Below, one piece after another: positions 38,323-48,812 of a stretch of DNA of 64,000 nt. The first letter of the stretch is position 1. Every line of letters begins with the position of its first letter. The notes beneath the pieces were generated by a model, which saw nothing but the letters and a program-made list of their open reading frames with translations, was not told the DNA's origin and ran no database searches. Position numbers and translations under genes: made by a program. Source of the stretch: an uncultured Pelagibacteraceae bacterium (GTDB lineage: Bacteria; Pseudomonadota; Alphaproteobacteria; Pelagibacterales; Pelagibacteraceae); contig CACJDW010000004.1 of NCBI GenBank assembly GCA_902592275.1, positions 39,385 to 103,384 on the forward strand, in the 5' to 3' direction.

Positions 38323-39125
38323 TCAGCTAATGGTTTTAATAATTTTAAAATTTTTTTATGATTGGCTTTATTATTTGAAACAATAATATTTCCTCCAACA
38401 ACAGGGTTTTTGTTTCCCCAAGTCGTTACTATTGCTCCTGCTGCTCTCACGATTGGCATAATCGGGTGAATATCCCAAATCTTATTTGCACATTGTGCAA
38501 CCATTTCAAGTCTACCTTCTGCTAATTGACAATAAGTCAATGCATCAAAACATGGAAATTGCATTCTTTTAATAAATTTTTGAATTTTTGATTGTTGCTT
38601 TAAAGTTAATTGATTATGAAAAGCAGCAGCTAATTTTGCATTCGTAAAATTTAATTTTGAGTTAACTTTAAGTTTTCTTTTTTTACTATTTTCAAAAATA
38701 TATGCAGAATTTTTATTCACATTTAAATAATATTTTCTCATTTTAGGAAAATTTGCTAATCCTAAAATTGGTTCTCCATTGTAATTTAATGAAATGAGAT
38801 TGCTCCAACTAGGATTACCTACAACGTATGATCTAGTTCCATCAATTGGATCAATTACCCATGAAAACTCACTCTTCGTATTTTTATGACCATATTCCTC
38901 CCCTATAATTTGATGATTTGGGAATTTTTTTGAAATTTTGGATCTTATAAATTTTTCAAAGGCTTTATCTGATGTTGTTACAGGATCATAACCTTTGCCT
39001 TTCATCTTGTTAGTTATCTTAAATGGCTTATCTAACTTAGCGTAATAAAACTTAGTTAAATCTTTAGCAAGTTGATTTAAAAAGCTTGCGTATATTGGAT
39101 ATTTTTTTGTATCAAATTTTTTCAC
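38319..39125 (-). CDS. Inositol monophosphatase-family phosphatase (histidinol-phosphatase-like)
   Basis: VTTSDKAFEKFIR; GEEYG; WVIDPIDGTRSYVVGNPSWSNLI; WDIHPIMPIVRAAGA. Confidence 0.87.
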   Translation of the reverse strand: MKKFDTKKYPIYASFLNQLAKDLTKFYYAKLDKPFKITNKMKGKGYDPVTTSDKAFEKFIRSKISKKFPNHQIIGEEYGHKNTKSEFSWVIDPIDGTRSYVVGNPSWSNLISLNYNGEPILGLANFPKMRKYYLNVNKNSAYIFENSKKRKLKVNSKLNFTNAKLAAAFHNQLTLKQQSKIQKFIKRMQFPCFDALTYCQLAEGRLEMVAQCANKIWDIHPIMPIVRAAGAIVTTWGNKNPVVGGNIIVSNNKANHKKILKLLKPLAE

Positions 39126-39192
39126 AATGAACTCTTACTATTTAATTTATGTTGATTAAAGTTAAATTTTAAATAATCCTTGGCTTACAATT

Positions 39193-40296
39193 ATGAAAAT
39201 TGAGCTAATTGAAAATAAGGTTTATTTTAATAATGGGTCTGAAAAAAAAGAAATTCACCCATTCTGGTTACGAGAAAGAGTTAATGGTGAAGAATATTTG
39301 GATAAAGGAACTCAGCAAAGACTTTTTGATCCTACCTTTTTAAGTAATGATGTCTCAATAAACAAAGTAAACCTTAATGAAAAATATCTAGAGGTTAATT
39401 TTAATGATGGCGTTAATTCAAAACTTGAAATTGATAAAATTGCTTCTGAATTTTCTAAAGAAGATATTGTAATTAGATCTATTGAAAAAACTAAATGGGA
39501 CTCAACTTTAAAAAATATAAAAAATTTTGAATACCAAGAAAATTTTTATGAAAGTAAAGAAATGCATGATCTGCTTGTTTCATTTTATAAATTTGGTTTT
39601 GTAATAGTAAAAAATATTCCAACATCTAAAAATTATATTGTTGAATTTGCAAATTCAATAGGCAGTGTTCGAAGAACAAATTTTGGTGAATATTTTGACG
39701 TAAAATCTAAACCTGATCCTAACGATCTTGCTTATACCTCCTTAGCTTTAGCACCTCATACCGATAATCCTTATAGAAATCCTGTTCCATGTATTCAACT
39801 TTTACATTGTATAGAAAGTAAAGTTTCAGGAGGATTATCGACTTTAGTAGATGGTTATACAGTTACTGAAGATTTAAAAAATCAATATCCAGAATTTTAT
39901 AAAATTTTAACTGAAGTAAAAGTTAGATTTAGATTTATAGATAAAGAAGTAATTTTAGAAACTATCTCTCCTTTGATTGAACTAAATGAGGATAAGAGTT
40001 TCAAGCAGGTAAGATTTAGTCCTAGATTAGACTATGTTCCAATTTTAGAAAAAGAAAAATTAGATCTTTACTACCAAGCAAGAAAAAAAATATCTGAAAT
40101 GTATAATTCAGACAAATATAGAATTGAATTTAAACTCGAGCCAAAAGACTTAATGATGATGGATAATCATAGACTACTCCATGGGAGAACAGCTTATGAG
40201 ACAAAGGAAGGTGAGAGATTTTTACAAGGTTGTTATATTGATTACGATAGTACAGAGGGAAAACTTAGACACTTAAAAAGAAAGTTTAATCTTTAA
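39193..40296 (+). CDS. TauD/gamma-butyrobetaine hydroxylase-like Fe(II)/2OG dioxygenase
   Basis: LAPHTDNPYRNPVPCIQLLHC; MDNHRLLHGRTAY. Confidence 0.87.
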   Translation: MKIELIENKVYFNNGSEKKEIHPFWLRERVNGEEYLDKGTQQRLFDPTFLSNDVSINKVNLNEKYLEVNFNDGVNSKLEIDKIASEFSKEDIVIRSIEKTKWDSTLKNIKNFEYQENFYESKEMHDLLVSFYKFGFVIVKNIPTSKNYIVEFANSIGSVRRTNFGEYFDVKSKPDPNDLAYTSLALAPHTDNPYRNPVPCIQLLHCIESKVSGGLSTLVDGYTVTEDLKNQYPEFYKILTEVKVRFRFIDKEVILETISPLIELNEDKSFKQVRFSPRLDYVPILEKEKLDLYYQARKKISEMYNSDKYRIEFKLEPKDLMMMDNHRLLHGRTAYETKEGERFLQGCYIDYDSTEGKLRHLKRKFNL

Positions 40297-40873
40297 ACAA
40301 ATTCTCTATTTGCGCTTCAGCATCTTTAATTGATTTTTCATAATCTAATGCCATTTGGTCTGCACTAATTATATCTACTTTTTCTATACCAAAAAAGTTA
40401 AGAATAAATTTTAACCAAGGAGTTAAAAAATCTTCTGAACTATTTAGCTTTGTTCCTCCAGAAGTAATCACTAGATACGCATGTTTGTTTTTTAACAATC
40501 CCTCTCTTCTACCATTTGGTTTAAATCTAAAAGTTTCACCTATACGAGCAGCTAAATCCGACCAAGCTTTAAGAGTTGCTGGAGGGCCATAATTATAAAT
40601 TGGTGCTGAAATTATTATGATATCACTTTCTTTCAATTCCTTTACAAGTTTATCAGAAAGTTCAAACATTTTTTTATGTTCTTCTGTTTGATCTTTTTCA
40701 TCTATATTCATTCCAGATTCTGTAAGCCCACTTACAAAGAGCATCTCATCATCTAAGTCTCTATAAATAACTTCATCACCAGGCTTTTTAATTTTATCTA
40801 AGAGTTTTTTTGCTAAAGCTCTAGAGGTAGAGCCTTTTTTTCGAGCACTGGAGTCTATTTGATAAATTTTCAT
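40286..40873 (-). CDS. FMN-dependent NADH-azoreductase/flavodoxin-like
   Basis: IYQIDSSARKKGSTSRALA; IIISAPIYNYGPPATLKAWSDLAARIGETF. Confidence 0.87.
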   Translation of the reverse strand: MKIYQIDSSARKKGSTSRALAKKLLDKIKKPGDEVIYRDLDDEMLFVSGLTESGMNIDEKDQTEEHKKMFELSDKLVKELKESDIIIISAPIYNYGPPATLKAWSDLAARIGETFRFKPNGRREGLLKNKHAYLVITSGGTKLNSSEDFLTPWLKFILNFFGIEKVDIISADQMALDYEKSIKDAEAQIENLFKD

Positions 40874-40882
40874 TAATACCTT

Positions 40883-41590
40883 TTATCCGAATTTTTGCAT
40901 AAAAGGAAAGATTTCAATGATATAAAAACCAATAGCTTGTAATTGATTGGTTAAAATTAAAATACCTGTAACCAATAGAGTTATTCCACCAATTTTTGAT
41001 ATTAAATTAATATTTTTCTTAAAATTTTTAGAAAATAACAAAAATCTTTGAATCAAGTATCCAGACAAAACAAAAGGAATAGCAAGACCTAATGAATAAG
41101 AAATTAACAAGATTACAGCTCTTGATAAAGTTTCTTCAATAGATGCCAAAGCTAAAATTGAACCTAAAATTGGACCAATACATGGTGTCCAACCAAAACC
41201 AAAAGCAACACCAATCACATATGGAAAAAGAATATTTCTTGATTCTTTTGCATCAAATCTTTTTTCAAAATTTAAATATGGAATATTGATAATTCCAATT
41301 AATTGTAGAGAAAAAATTATAATAACTATTCCAGCTGAAATTCTTAACACCTCTGAATTTTGTAGTAATGCCTGTCCCAAAAAAGATGCTGATGCACCTA
41401 AAAGAACAAATACAGTTGAGAAGCCTAAACAAAATAAAATTAATGGAAAAAAATTGATTTTTTTTTGATTTAAAATTTCTTGTAACGATTGACCAGAAAT
41501 ATAAGAAATATATCCAGGTATTAATGGTAAAACACATGGAGACAAAAAACTTATAAGCCCTGCTCCAAAAGCAATTAAGTATTCAAACAT
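40883..41590 (-). CDS. ccdA: Cytochrome c biogenesis protein CcdA
   Basis: GLISFLSPCVLPLIPGYISYISG; FGFGWTPCIGPILGSIL. Confidence 0.92.
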   Translation of the reverse strand: MFEYLIAFGAGLISFLSPCVLPLIPGYISYISGQSLQEILNQKKINFFPLILFCLGFSTVFVLLGASASFLGQALLQNSEVLRISAGIVIIIFSLQLIGIINIPYLNFEKRFDAKESRNILFPYVIGVAFGFGWTPCIGPILGSILALASIEETLSRAVILLISYSLGLAIPFVLSGYLIQRFLLFSKNFKKNINLISKIGGITLLVTGILILTNQLQAIGFYIIEIFPFMQKFG

Positions 41591-44281
41591 TTATCCGGTA
41601 TTTTTCATTGCTGCAGAAATACCTGCAATCGATGTCATTAAGGCATCTTCAAGAAATTTTTTATCTAAATTTTTATATTTTTTATTTGTTAATTTATTCA
41701 TCACATTTGCCTGAAGTATATTTAACATCTCCGTATAGTTATTTCTTATAAATAAAGCTTTTCTAAATTCTTTTCTTTCTTTTACCACTTCTTTAGGGGT
41801 AATTTTATTGTGCAATTTGACCAGTGCCTCAAATTGAAATCTTAATTTTTTACCAATTCTTTTTAATGAGGCATCAGCTAAATTATTTTCATAAATAATT
41901 GATATTTCTGGATCCACCTTAGAAATTACCATATCTAAAATATCCATAGTTGATACAAAGTATGGCCAATTTCTTTCCATGTCAGTCATTGTTTTTTTAA
42001 ATTTTTTAATTGAACCGTATCTCAATGCTTCAGTTGTACCAAGCCAAGCAGGTAACATTAATCTAATTTGTGTCCAAGCAAATACCCAAGGAATAGCTCT
42101 TAAACTTTGAATATTATCAACATTCTTTCTTTTGGTTGGTCTTGATCCAATTGCAAGTTTTCCAAGTGATTTATGTGGAGTAACAGTTTTGAAGTAACGA
42201 ATAAAATCCTCACTTTGATTTAGATATTTTCTATATGAAGATGTAGAAATTTCTGACATTTTTTGAATCAATTCACGCCAAGTAGTTTTTGATCTTGGTG
42301 GAGGATTTAAAGAAGCATCCATTACAGCTCCTATATAACTACATAAATTATACTCAGCTAAAGGTTTATAGCCATACTTTTGCTGAATTACTTCTCCTTG
42401 ATCAGTAATTCTAATTTTTCCATTAACTGTTCCAGAAGGTTGTGATTTTAAAGTAGCCTGTATTGGGCCACCTCCTCTTCCTGGAGATCCACCTCTGCCG
42501 TGAAAGAAAACAAGATCTATTTTATATTTTCTAGCTAAATTTCTAAGCTCTTCTTGAAGTTTGTATTGATGCCAACTTGCAGATAATTTTCCAGCATCTT
42601 TGCTAGAATCTGAATATCCAATCATCACTTCCTGTTTTGACTTAATCATTTTTCTGTACCATGAAAGTTTGAACAAGTTTGTCATAACACCGTTAGCATT
42701 TTTTAAATCATCCAGAGTTTCAAAAAGTGGAACAACTCTTAATAAATTTTTTGTTTGTGCCTGCATTTGTAAAAAATAAACAGATAAAATATCGGATGCG
42801 GTAGACGTCATCGATATTACATAAGCACCAAGACATTGAGTTGGCTCTTTGGCAATTTGTTTAAAAGTATTCCATACTTCTTTATTTTCTTTATCTCGAA
42901 TATTTATTTTATCTACAAAAGATTTTCCTTGTTTAATATTTTTATTTAAAAGTTTTATTTTTTCACCTTCAATTAGAGAGGAATAATTAATTTTATTTTT
43001 CTTTTTAAAAATTTCATTTAAAAGTTTTTCATGTCGATCAGACTCTTGTCTGATATCTAATCTTGCAAGATTTATTCCAAAACATCTAACTCTTCTGATT
43101 AAATCAAGTAAATCAGCATTTGCAATATGTTGACCTTTGTTTTGATTCAGAGAACTTCTTACTTCTCTCAAAGGGTTAATAATTTCATATTTATCTTGGA
43201 GTAATTTTTTTTCATTTAAAGGTTTATTAAAGTTTATGTGTGCTTCTATTAATTGATAAGTATTTCTTACTTTGTCTCTTAATGGTCTTAAATAAACTCT
43301 ATATGGTTCAAAACTTTTTCCAGTAACTCTACTGATTGCAGGAGAACATTCTTCCATAGATAAATCTTGAATTAATTGAGTAAGTTCTTTCTCGTACAGT
43401 TTTGCGGCTTGCCATCTAGAAAATAAAATTACTTTCTTAGTTACCTCAGAAGTTACATTTGGATTTCCATCTCTGTCTCCACCCATCCATGAACCAAATT
43501 GAATAGGATTAAAATTTCTAGGCAAGTCTTTGTTTAAATTTTTTCTAAAAATATCGTTTAATCTTTTATAAACCTTAGGAATAGTATCCCACAAACTATC
43601 TTCAATTACAGCCAATCCCCATTTTGCTTCATCCAATGGAGAAGGTTTGGTTCTTTTTAGCTCATCTGTTTTCCAAATTATTGCTATTTCTGAATATAGT
43701 TTTCTATCTAATTCTATGATTTTTGATGGGTATTTTTTATAGAGATGTCTTTGCTCCATAATCGATATCAAATTTGCATATTTTTGAATTAAAGTTCTTC
43801 TTTTAACTTCTGTTGGATGAGCGGTAAGAACTATCCCAATATCTAGCTTGGTTGCCAAATCGTAAATTTTATTATTTGAAATATTTTTATTTTTAAAAAG
43901 TCCCTCAATAATATCCTCAATAAATAAATTTTGATTTTTGCTTTTAAAATATGGATTTTCATATTCATTTAATTTTCTAGATGCATCTAAAGACTCAGCT
44001 AAATTCATCAAATTAAGGATGTGCGAAAAAGCCCTTGTGATTTTAAAAATTTTTTCTGGCGAAAGTTTTTTTACTTCTTTTGATATTTTTGAGAAAACTT
44101 TACTTTTATTTTTATCTAATAATGTGTTTTTTGAAAGTAATCTTAATTTTTCAACAATATTAAAAAAAGCTGGTCCTTCCTGATCTTTAATTACTCTTCC
44201 AAGAAAAGTTCCTAATAATCTAATATCTTCTCTTAAAAGCTTTGTTGGTATTCGCTCATAGTAAAGATCTCTTTTCTTCAT
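41591..44281 (-). CDS. ppc: Phosphoenolpyruvate carboxylase
   Basis: VLTAHPTEVKRRT; GSWMGGDRDGNPNVT; FFHGRGGSPGRGGGP; GYSDSSKDAG. Confidence 0.95.
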   Translation of the reverse strand: MKKRDLYYERIPTKLLREDIRLLGTFLGRVIKDQEGPAFFNIVEKLRLLSKNTLLDKNKSKVFSKISKEVKKLSPEKIFKITRAFSHILNLMNLAESLDASRKLNEYENPYFKSKNQNLFIEDIIEGLFKNKNISNNKIYDLATKLDIGIVLTAHPTEVKRRTLIQKYANLISIMEQRHLYKKYPSKIIELDRKLYSEIAIIWKTDELKRTKPSPLDEAKWGLAVIEDSLWDTIPKVYKRLNDIFRKNLNKDLPRNFNPIQFGSWMGGDRDGNPNVTSEVTKKVILFSRWQAAKLYEKELTQLIQDLSMEECSPAISRVTGKSFEPYRVYLRPLRDKVRNTYQLIEAHINFNKPLNEKKLLQDKYEIINPLREVRSSLNQNKGQHIANADLLDLIRRVRCFGINLARLDIRQESDRHEKLLNEIFKKKNKINYSSLIEGEKIKLLNKNIKQGKSFVDKINIRDKENKEVWNTFKQIAKEPTQCLGAYVISMTSTASDILSVYFLQMQAQTKNLLRVVPLFETLDDLKNANGVMTNLFKLSWYRKMIKSKQEVMIGYSDSSKDAGKLSASWHQYKLQEELRNLARKYKIDLVFFHGRGGSPGRGGGPIQATLKSQPSGTVNGKIRITDQGEVIQQKYGYKPLAEYNLCSYIGAVMDASLNPPPRSKTTWRELIQKMSEISTSSYRKYLNQSEDFIRYFKTVTPHKSLGKLAIGSRPTKRKNVDNIQSLRAIPWVFAWTQIRLMLPAWLGTTEALRYGSIKKFKKTMTDMERNWPYFVSTMDILDMVISKVDPEISIIYENNLADASLKRIGKKLRFQFEALVKLHNKITPKEVVKERKEFRKALFIRNNYTEMLNILQANVMNKLTNKKYKNLDKKFLEDALMTSIAGISAAMKNTG

Positions 44282-45167
44282 TACTTATAATAAATTTTTT
44301 TTGTAAAACTCCTCTTACGTTTGTTTTTACACTAAAAAAGAATCCTGAATATCTAAATTTTCGCAGATCTGCTTTGCTCATTCCTTTTGTTGCTGTTGAA
44401 ACGTAAAGTTCTTTTGTATTTTTACCTCCAAATGCACAATTAGTTATATTTTTTGCTGGAAAATGAATTCTGTGAATTAATTTTGCTTTTTGATTAAAAA
44501 CAGAAATACAAGCACCATGAAAATGTGCTACCCATAAATTTTTATTTTTATCTAAAGTCATACCATCAGGTGCACCATCTTGGATTGAGAATTTTTTAAA
44601 TATTTTTTTACTAATAATTTTATTATTTTTATTTATTTTGATTTTATAAATATTTTTTTTTGAGCTGTCGGTATGATAAAAATTATACTGATCAATAAAT
44701 GCTGGTCCATTTGTAATTCTATAATTTTTATCAACTTTTATTAAATTAAAATTTTTATCTAATTTATATAAAAAACCTTTTTCAATTTTTCTTTCCAGGT
44801 TATCCATGGTGCCAAACCAAAGATTTCCAGCAGGATCTGTTTTCCCATCATTAATTCTATTTAGTTTCAAGTTTGGTTCTATCTTAATTGATTTTAAAAT
44901 TTGTTTGGATTTTAAATTTTGAATTCTTAATTCACCTTGTAATCCTAAAATAAAAATATGATCTTTGATATGAGCGATAAAACCAATTTCTTTATTTACT
45001 TTAAAGATTTTCTTTTTTTTATTTTTAATATTGAAAGAACAAATTTTCTTTTTTTTAATATCTACAAAATAAATTGAATTATGTTCACCAACCCATAATG
45101 TTCCTTCACCTAAAGTACATCTTATTTTCCAAAGAGGTTTTGGTTCTGAGGTTTTTATTTTATTCAT
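44256..45167 (-). CDS. SMP-30/gluconolactonase family protein
   Basis: LGEGTLWVGEHNSIYFVDI; RINDGKTDPAGNLWFGTMD; GAPDGMTLDKNKNLWVAHF. Confidence 0.85.
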   Translation of the reverse strand: MNKIKTSEPKPLWKIRCTLGEGTLWVGEHNSIYFVDIKKKKICSFNIKNKKKKIFKVNKEIGFIAHIKDHIFILGLQGELRIQNLKSKQILKSIKIEPNLKLNRINDGKTDPAGNLWFGTMDNLERKIEKGFLYKLDKNFNLIKVDKNYRITNGPAFIDQYNFYHTDSSKKNIYKIKINKNNKIISKKIFKKFSIQDGAPDGMTLDKNKNLWVAHFHGACISVFNQKAKLIHRIHFPAKNITNCAFGGKNTKELYVSTATKGMSKADLRKFRYSGFFFSVKTNVRGVLQKKFIISNEEKRSLL

Positions 45168-46332
45168 TTACTTCAAACTCCTTTATAAAATCTTGATCGG
45201 GGTTAATACCAATGCCTGTATTATCTGTTACTGATGCAAAACCATCATTGTTTTTAACTTGGTCTAAAATTGAAAATTCTTCTTTAGGCAAATCTGTGAT
45301 AAAAATATTTTTTTCTGTTGTATCAAACTCGAGCATAGATTTAGATGGAAATAATCCACCTGGCATATCTGGTTGTGCTGTCAACAAATGAAGGTTAACC
45401 GCAATACTAACTGCAGAACCCCATACATGATTAATTACTGGTATAAAATTTGCTTGCGCTAATGCTGCAACTTTTAAATACTCCGTAATTCCGCCAAGTC
45501 CACAAACCTCTGGTTGAGCTATATCAATACATTTATTTAATATTAATTTATTCCAGCCATATTTGGTAAATTCAGCTTCTCCTCCTGCAATGCTAGTAGA
45601 GATTTTTTGTTTTAATTCCCTGTAACCCTCATAATCTTCAGGAGCCACAGGTTCTTCAAACCAATAAATATCTAATTCATCTAAACCTTTTCCAACATAA
45701 AGAGCATCTTTCAAATTATAAGCGTGGTTGGCATCAACCATTAATTTAAAATCTTTTCCAACAGAGTCTCTTACAGCTTGAACCAACTTTAAATCTTCTT
45801 TTGGACCTAATCCAACTTTCATTTTCATGGCTTTAAAATTTTTTGATTTTATTTGCTTAGACTCTTCTTTGAATAAGGCGATCAATTCATCAACTGATTT
45901 TTTTTGTAACATCATTCCATATCCATACACTGGAACTTCATTATTACATTTGCCACCTACAAGTTGATAAAGAGGAGTATTTGTTTTCTTTCCAAGAATA
46001 TCCCATAAAGCAATATCCACTCCTGATAATGCTTGAATTGGCATGCCCTTTTGGCCGCTATCTCTTAAAAGATTGTATACTTTTTGCCAGATGTGTTCTT
46101 TGTTTAAAGGGTCTTCACCAATTACTAAAGGCTGTATAACTTTTTCAATAATAAACTTGTTCGCTAAAGCTATATTTCCAGGACCAAAACATTCACCCCA
46201 ACCTGTTATTCCTTCATCTGTTTGAACTTCAACAAGATGGGCTGTACGATGTTTATAATACTGTTGTGAGTAACCAAGTTCTTTTTCTAACTCATATCTA
46301 AGTACATGACTTTTAATAGAAGTTATTTTCAC
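45160..46332 (-). CDS. Enolase-superfamily sugar acid dehydratase (mandelate racemase-like subgroup)
   Basis: KMKVG, MVDANHAYNLKDAL, FEEPVAPEDYEG, NHVWGSAVS. Confidence 0.85.
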   Translation of the reverse strand: MKITSIKSHVLRYELEKELGYSQQYYKHRTAHLVEVQTDEGITGWGECFGPGNIALANKFIIEKVIQPLVIGEDPLNKEHIWQKVYNLLRDSGQKGMPIQALSGVDIALWDILGKKTNTPLYQLVGGKCNNEVPVYGYGMMLQKKSVDELIALFKEESKQIKSKNFKAMKMKVGLGPKEDLKLVQAVRDSVGKDFKLMVDANHAYNLKDALYVGKGLDELDIYWFEEPVAPEDYEGYRELKQKISTSIAGGEAEFTKYGWNKLILNKCIDIAQPEVCGLGGITEYLKVAALAQANFIPVINHVWGSAVSIAVNLHLLTAQPDMPGGLFPSKSMLEFDTTEKNIFITDLPKEEFSILDQVKNNDGFASVTDNTGIGINPDQDFIKEFEVNE

Positions 46333-46338
46333 AATTAA

Positions 46339-47181
46339 TTATAAAGCAACTACCTTCGAGTTTTGCTCTCCTAGGTTTTCTATTGATAATTTCATTGTAT
46401 CACCTGCTTTTAAAAACTGTTGAGGTTTCATTCCCATACCAACTCCTGGAGGTGTTCCAGTTGTAATTATATCGCCTGCTTGAAGAGACATATATTTACT
46501 CAAATAAGAGACAATAACATCGACGTTAAATATCATTGTACTTGTATTACCTGTTTGCATCCTTTTTCCATTTACATCTAAACTCATATTTAAATTGTTA
46601 ACGTCTACAATTTCATCTTTAGTAACAAAGTAAGGGCCGATTGGTCCATAAGTGTCGTGAGATTTTCCTTTAACCCATTGACCCATTTTTTCAATTTGCC
46701 ACTCTCTTTCACTCACATCATTAACCAAACAATAACCTAATATATGATCTTGAGCTTGGCTTTCAGAAATATGTTTAGTTTCTTTTCCTATAATAATCCC
46801 AAGTTCAACTTCCCAGTCTAATTTTTTAGATCCAGAAACTATTTCAACGTCATCATTAGGTCCAACTATACAACTAGTAGCTTTCATAAAAACTATTGGT
46901 TCAGAAGGAACATCAGCTCCAGTTTCAGCAGCATGATCGGAATAATTTAATCCAATAGCTACAAATTTACCTGGCTTAGTAATACAAGATCCTATTCGAT
47001 CACTTGAAGATAATTCTGGTAAAGAAGATAAATCAGCATTTTGTAATTTAGAAATAGTTTCAAAATTTAAATGATCAGGATTTAAATCTTTAACATGAGA
47101 ACTTATATCTCTAATTTTACCATCTTTATCTAATACAGCTGGCTTTTCGCTTCCTTTTTGTCCTACTCTTAATAATTTCAT
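46339..47181 (-). CDS. Fumarylacetoacetate hydrolase-family protein
   Basis: GLNYSDHAAETGADVPSEPIVFMKATSCIVGPND; WEVELGIIIG; TGTPPGVGMGMKP. Confidence 0.88.
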   Translation of the reverse strand: MKLLRVGQKGSEKPAVLDKDGKIRDISSHVKDLNPDHLNFETISKLQNADLSSLPELSSSDRIGSCITKPGKFVAIGLNYSDHAAETGADVPSEPIVFMKATSCIVGPNDDVEIVSGSKKLDWEVELGIIIGKETKHISESQAQDHILGYCLVNDVSEREWQIEKMGQWVKGKSHDTYGPIGPYFVTKDEIVDVNNLNMSLDVNGKRMQTGNTSTMIFNVDVIVSYLSKYMSLQAGDIITTGTPPGVGMGMKPQQFLKAGDTMKLSIENLGEQNSKVVAL

Positions 47182-47202
47182 ATTTATCCTTTTGTTGTTA
47201 AA

Positions 47203-47946
47203 TTATATTGAAATTCCACCATCAACATGAATTGTACTTCCTGTTGTAAATGTTGCATCATCGCTAGCTAAATAAACAGCCACAGCTGCTATTTCTTCTG
47301 CTGTACCTAATCTTCCCATAGGTTGTCTTGCTATAAAATCTTTTTTTGCTTGAACAGGATCTGGACTTTGATTGACCCTATCTTGCCAAGAAGGCGAATA
47401 AACTGTACCTGGCGCAATTGAATTGCATCTAATGTTTTTTTTAACAAAATCTGCAGCAATAGCTTTTGTTAAACCAATAACTGCGCCCTTTGTTGTTCCG
47501 TAAACAAATCTATTTGGAAAACCTTTAAAGCTAGATGCACATGAAGATATATTAATAATACTTCCACCATTTTGTTTGATCATTAAAGGTAAAATAGCTT
47601 TACACATAAAGTACATCGACTTAACGTTTACATTAGAAGAAAAATCCCAATCTTTTTCATCACATTCCAATATTGTTCCATGATGAACAAATCCAACAGC
47701 ATTAAATAAAACATCAACTCTATCTAAAGTTTTAGTAAATTCTAAAATTGCATTGTTGTCTGTTGAGTCTAGCTTTTGCACTTTAATCTCAGGATATTCT
47801 TTATTTAGATCAGCTAAAGTTTTATCATTTAAATCAGTAGCAGTTACATGAGCACCCTCTTTATGAAATGCTATTGCTGTTGCTTTTCCAATCCCTTGGC
47901 CTGCTGCTGTTACGAGAATTTTTTTACCTTCTAATCTTCCACTCAT
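47203..47946 (-). CDS. Short-chain dehydrogenase (SDR)
   Basis: ILVTAAGQGIGKATA; YGTTKGAVIGLTKAIAADFVKKNIRCNSIAPGTV. Confidence 0.9.
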   Translation of the reverse strand: MSGRLEGKKILVTAAGQGIGKATAIAFHKEGAHVTATDLNDKTLADLNKEYPEIKVQKLDSTDNNAILEFTKTLDRVDVLFNAVGFVHHGTILECDEKDWDFSSNVNVKSMYFMCKAILPLMIKQNGGSIINISSCASSFKGFPNRFVYGTTKGAVIGLTKAIAADFVKKNIRCNSIAPGTVYSPSWQDRVNQSPDPVQAKKDFIARQPMGRLGTAEEIAAVAVYLASDDATFTTGSTIHVDGGISI

Positions 47947-48812
47947 TTTTTATTTATCCTTTCGATTTCATTATAAAGTGAACTATGATCAGTGTTTCCA
48001 TGACCATTATCGACCAGGGTTTTATACATTTCTTTGACTAAATTTGAAATAGGTAAATGTGTATTATATGAATTTGCACACTCCAAAATGTTATTCATAT
48101 CTTTTAAATGGGTAGATGTTTTACCTTTTGGGGTAAAATCTTTATCTATCATTCTTTTTCCGTGAGTTTGTAGAATTTTACTATCTGCCCAACCTCCAGA
48201 AAGAGCTTTAATTAATTTTACTGGGTCAGCTCCAGCTTTTTCACATAAAGTTATTGCCTCCGCAACTGCACCTATGGTAACTCCTACTACAATTTGATTT
48301 GCTAACTTTGAAACTTGTCCACTGCCAATTGGTCCAACCAAAGTTGGATTTCCCATGGCTTTTAAAATATTTATAGAGTTGTCAAAGATACTTTGCTCTC
48401 CTCCAACCATTATAGCTAGTGAAGCTTCCTCAGCTCCAATTGTTCCTCCTGAAACCGGTGCATCTAAATAATTAACATTTTTTGATTTTAGACTATTTCC
48501 ATATTTTTTTGCTGTCGTTGGTTTAACGGAACTCATATCAATAAAAGTTGATCCAGATTTTAAATTTTCTAATAAATCTGAATTGTTCATTATTGAATCA
48601 ACAGCGCTATCATCTGTTAACATTGTAATAATAAAGTCATTATCTTTAACAACTTCACCTAAAGTTTTTGATATTTCAGCTCCAAATTCTTTTAAGGGTT
48701 CTGCTTTACTAATTGATCGATTAAATGCTTTTAATTTAAAACCAGATTTTAATAAATTTTTAGCCATTGGAAGACCCATAAGGCCTGTTCCAATAAAGCC
48801 TATTTTCTTCAT
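47943..48812 (-). CDS. 3-hydroxyisobutyrate/tartronate semialdehyde reductase-family dehydrogenase
   Basis: IGFIGTGLMGLPMAKNLLKSGF; LDAPVSGGTIGAEEASLAIMVGG. Confidence 0.9.
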   Translation of the reverse strand: MKKIGFIGTGLMGLPMAKNLLKSGFKLKAFNRSISKAEPLKEFGAEISKTLGEVVKDNDFIITMLTDDSAVDSIMNNSDLLENLKSGSTFIDMSSVKPTTAKKYGNSLKSKNVNYLDAPVSGGTIGAEEASLAIMVGGEQSIFDNSINILKAMGNPTLVGPIGSGQVSKLANQIVVGVTIGAVAEAITLCEKAGADPVKLIKALSGGWADSKILQTHGKRMIDKDFTPKGKTSTHLKDMNNILECANSYNTHLPISNLVKEMYKTLVDNGHGNTDHSSLYNEIERINKK

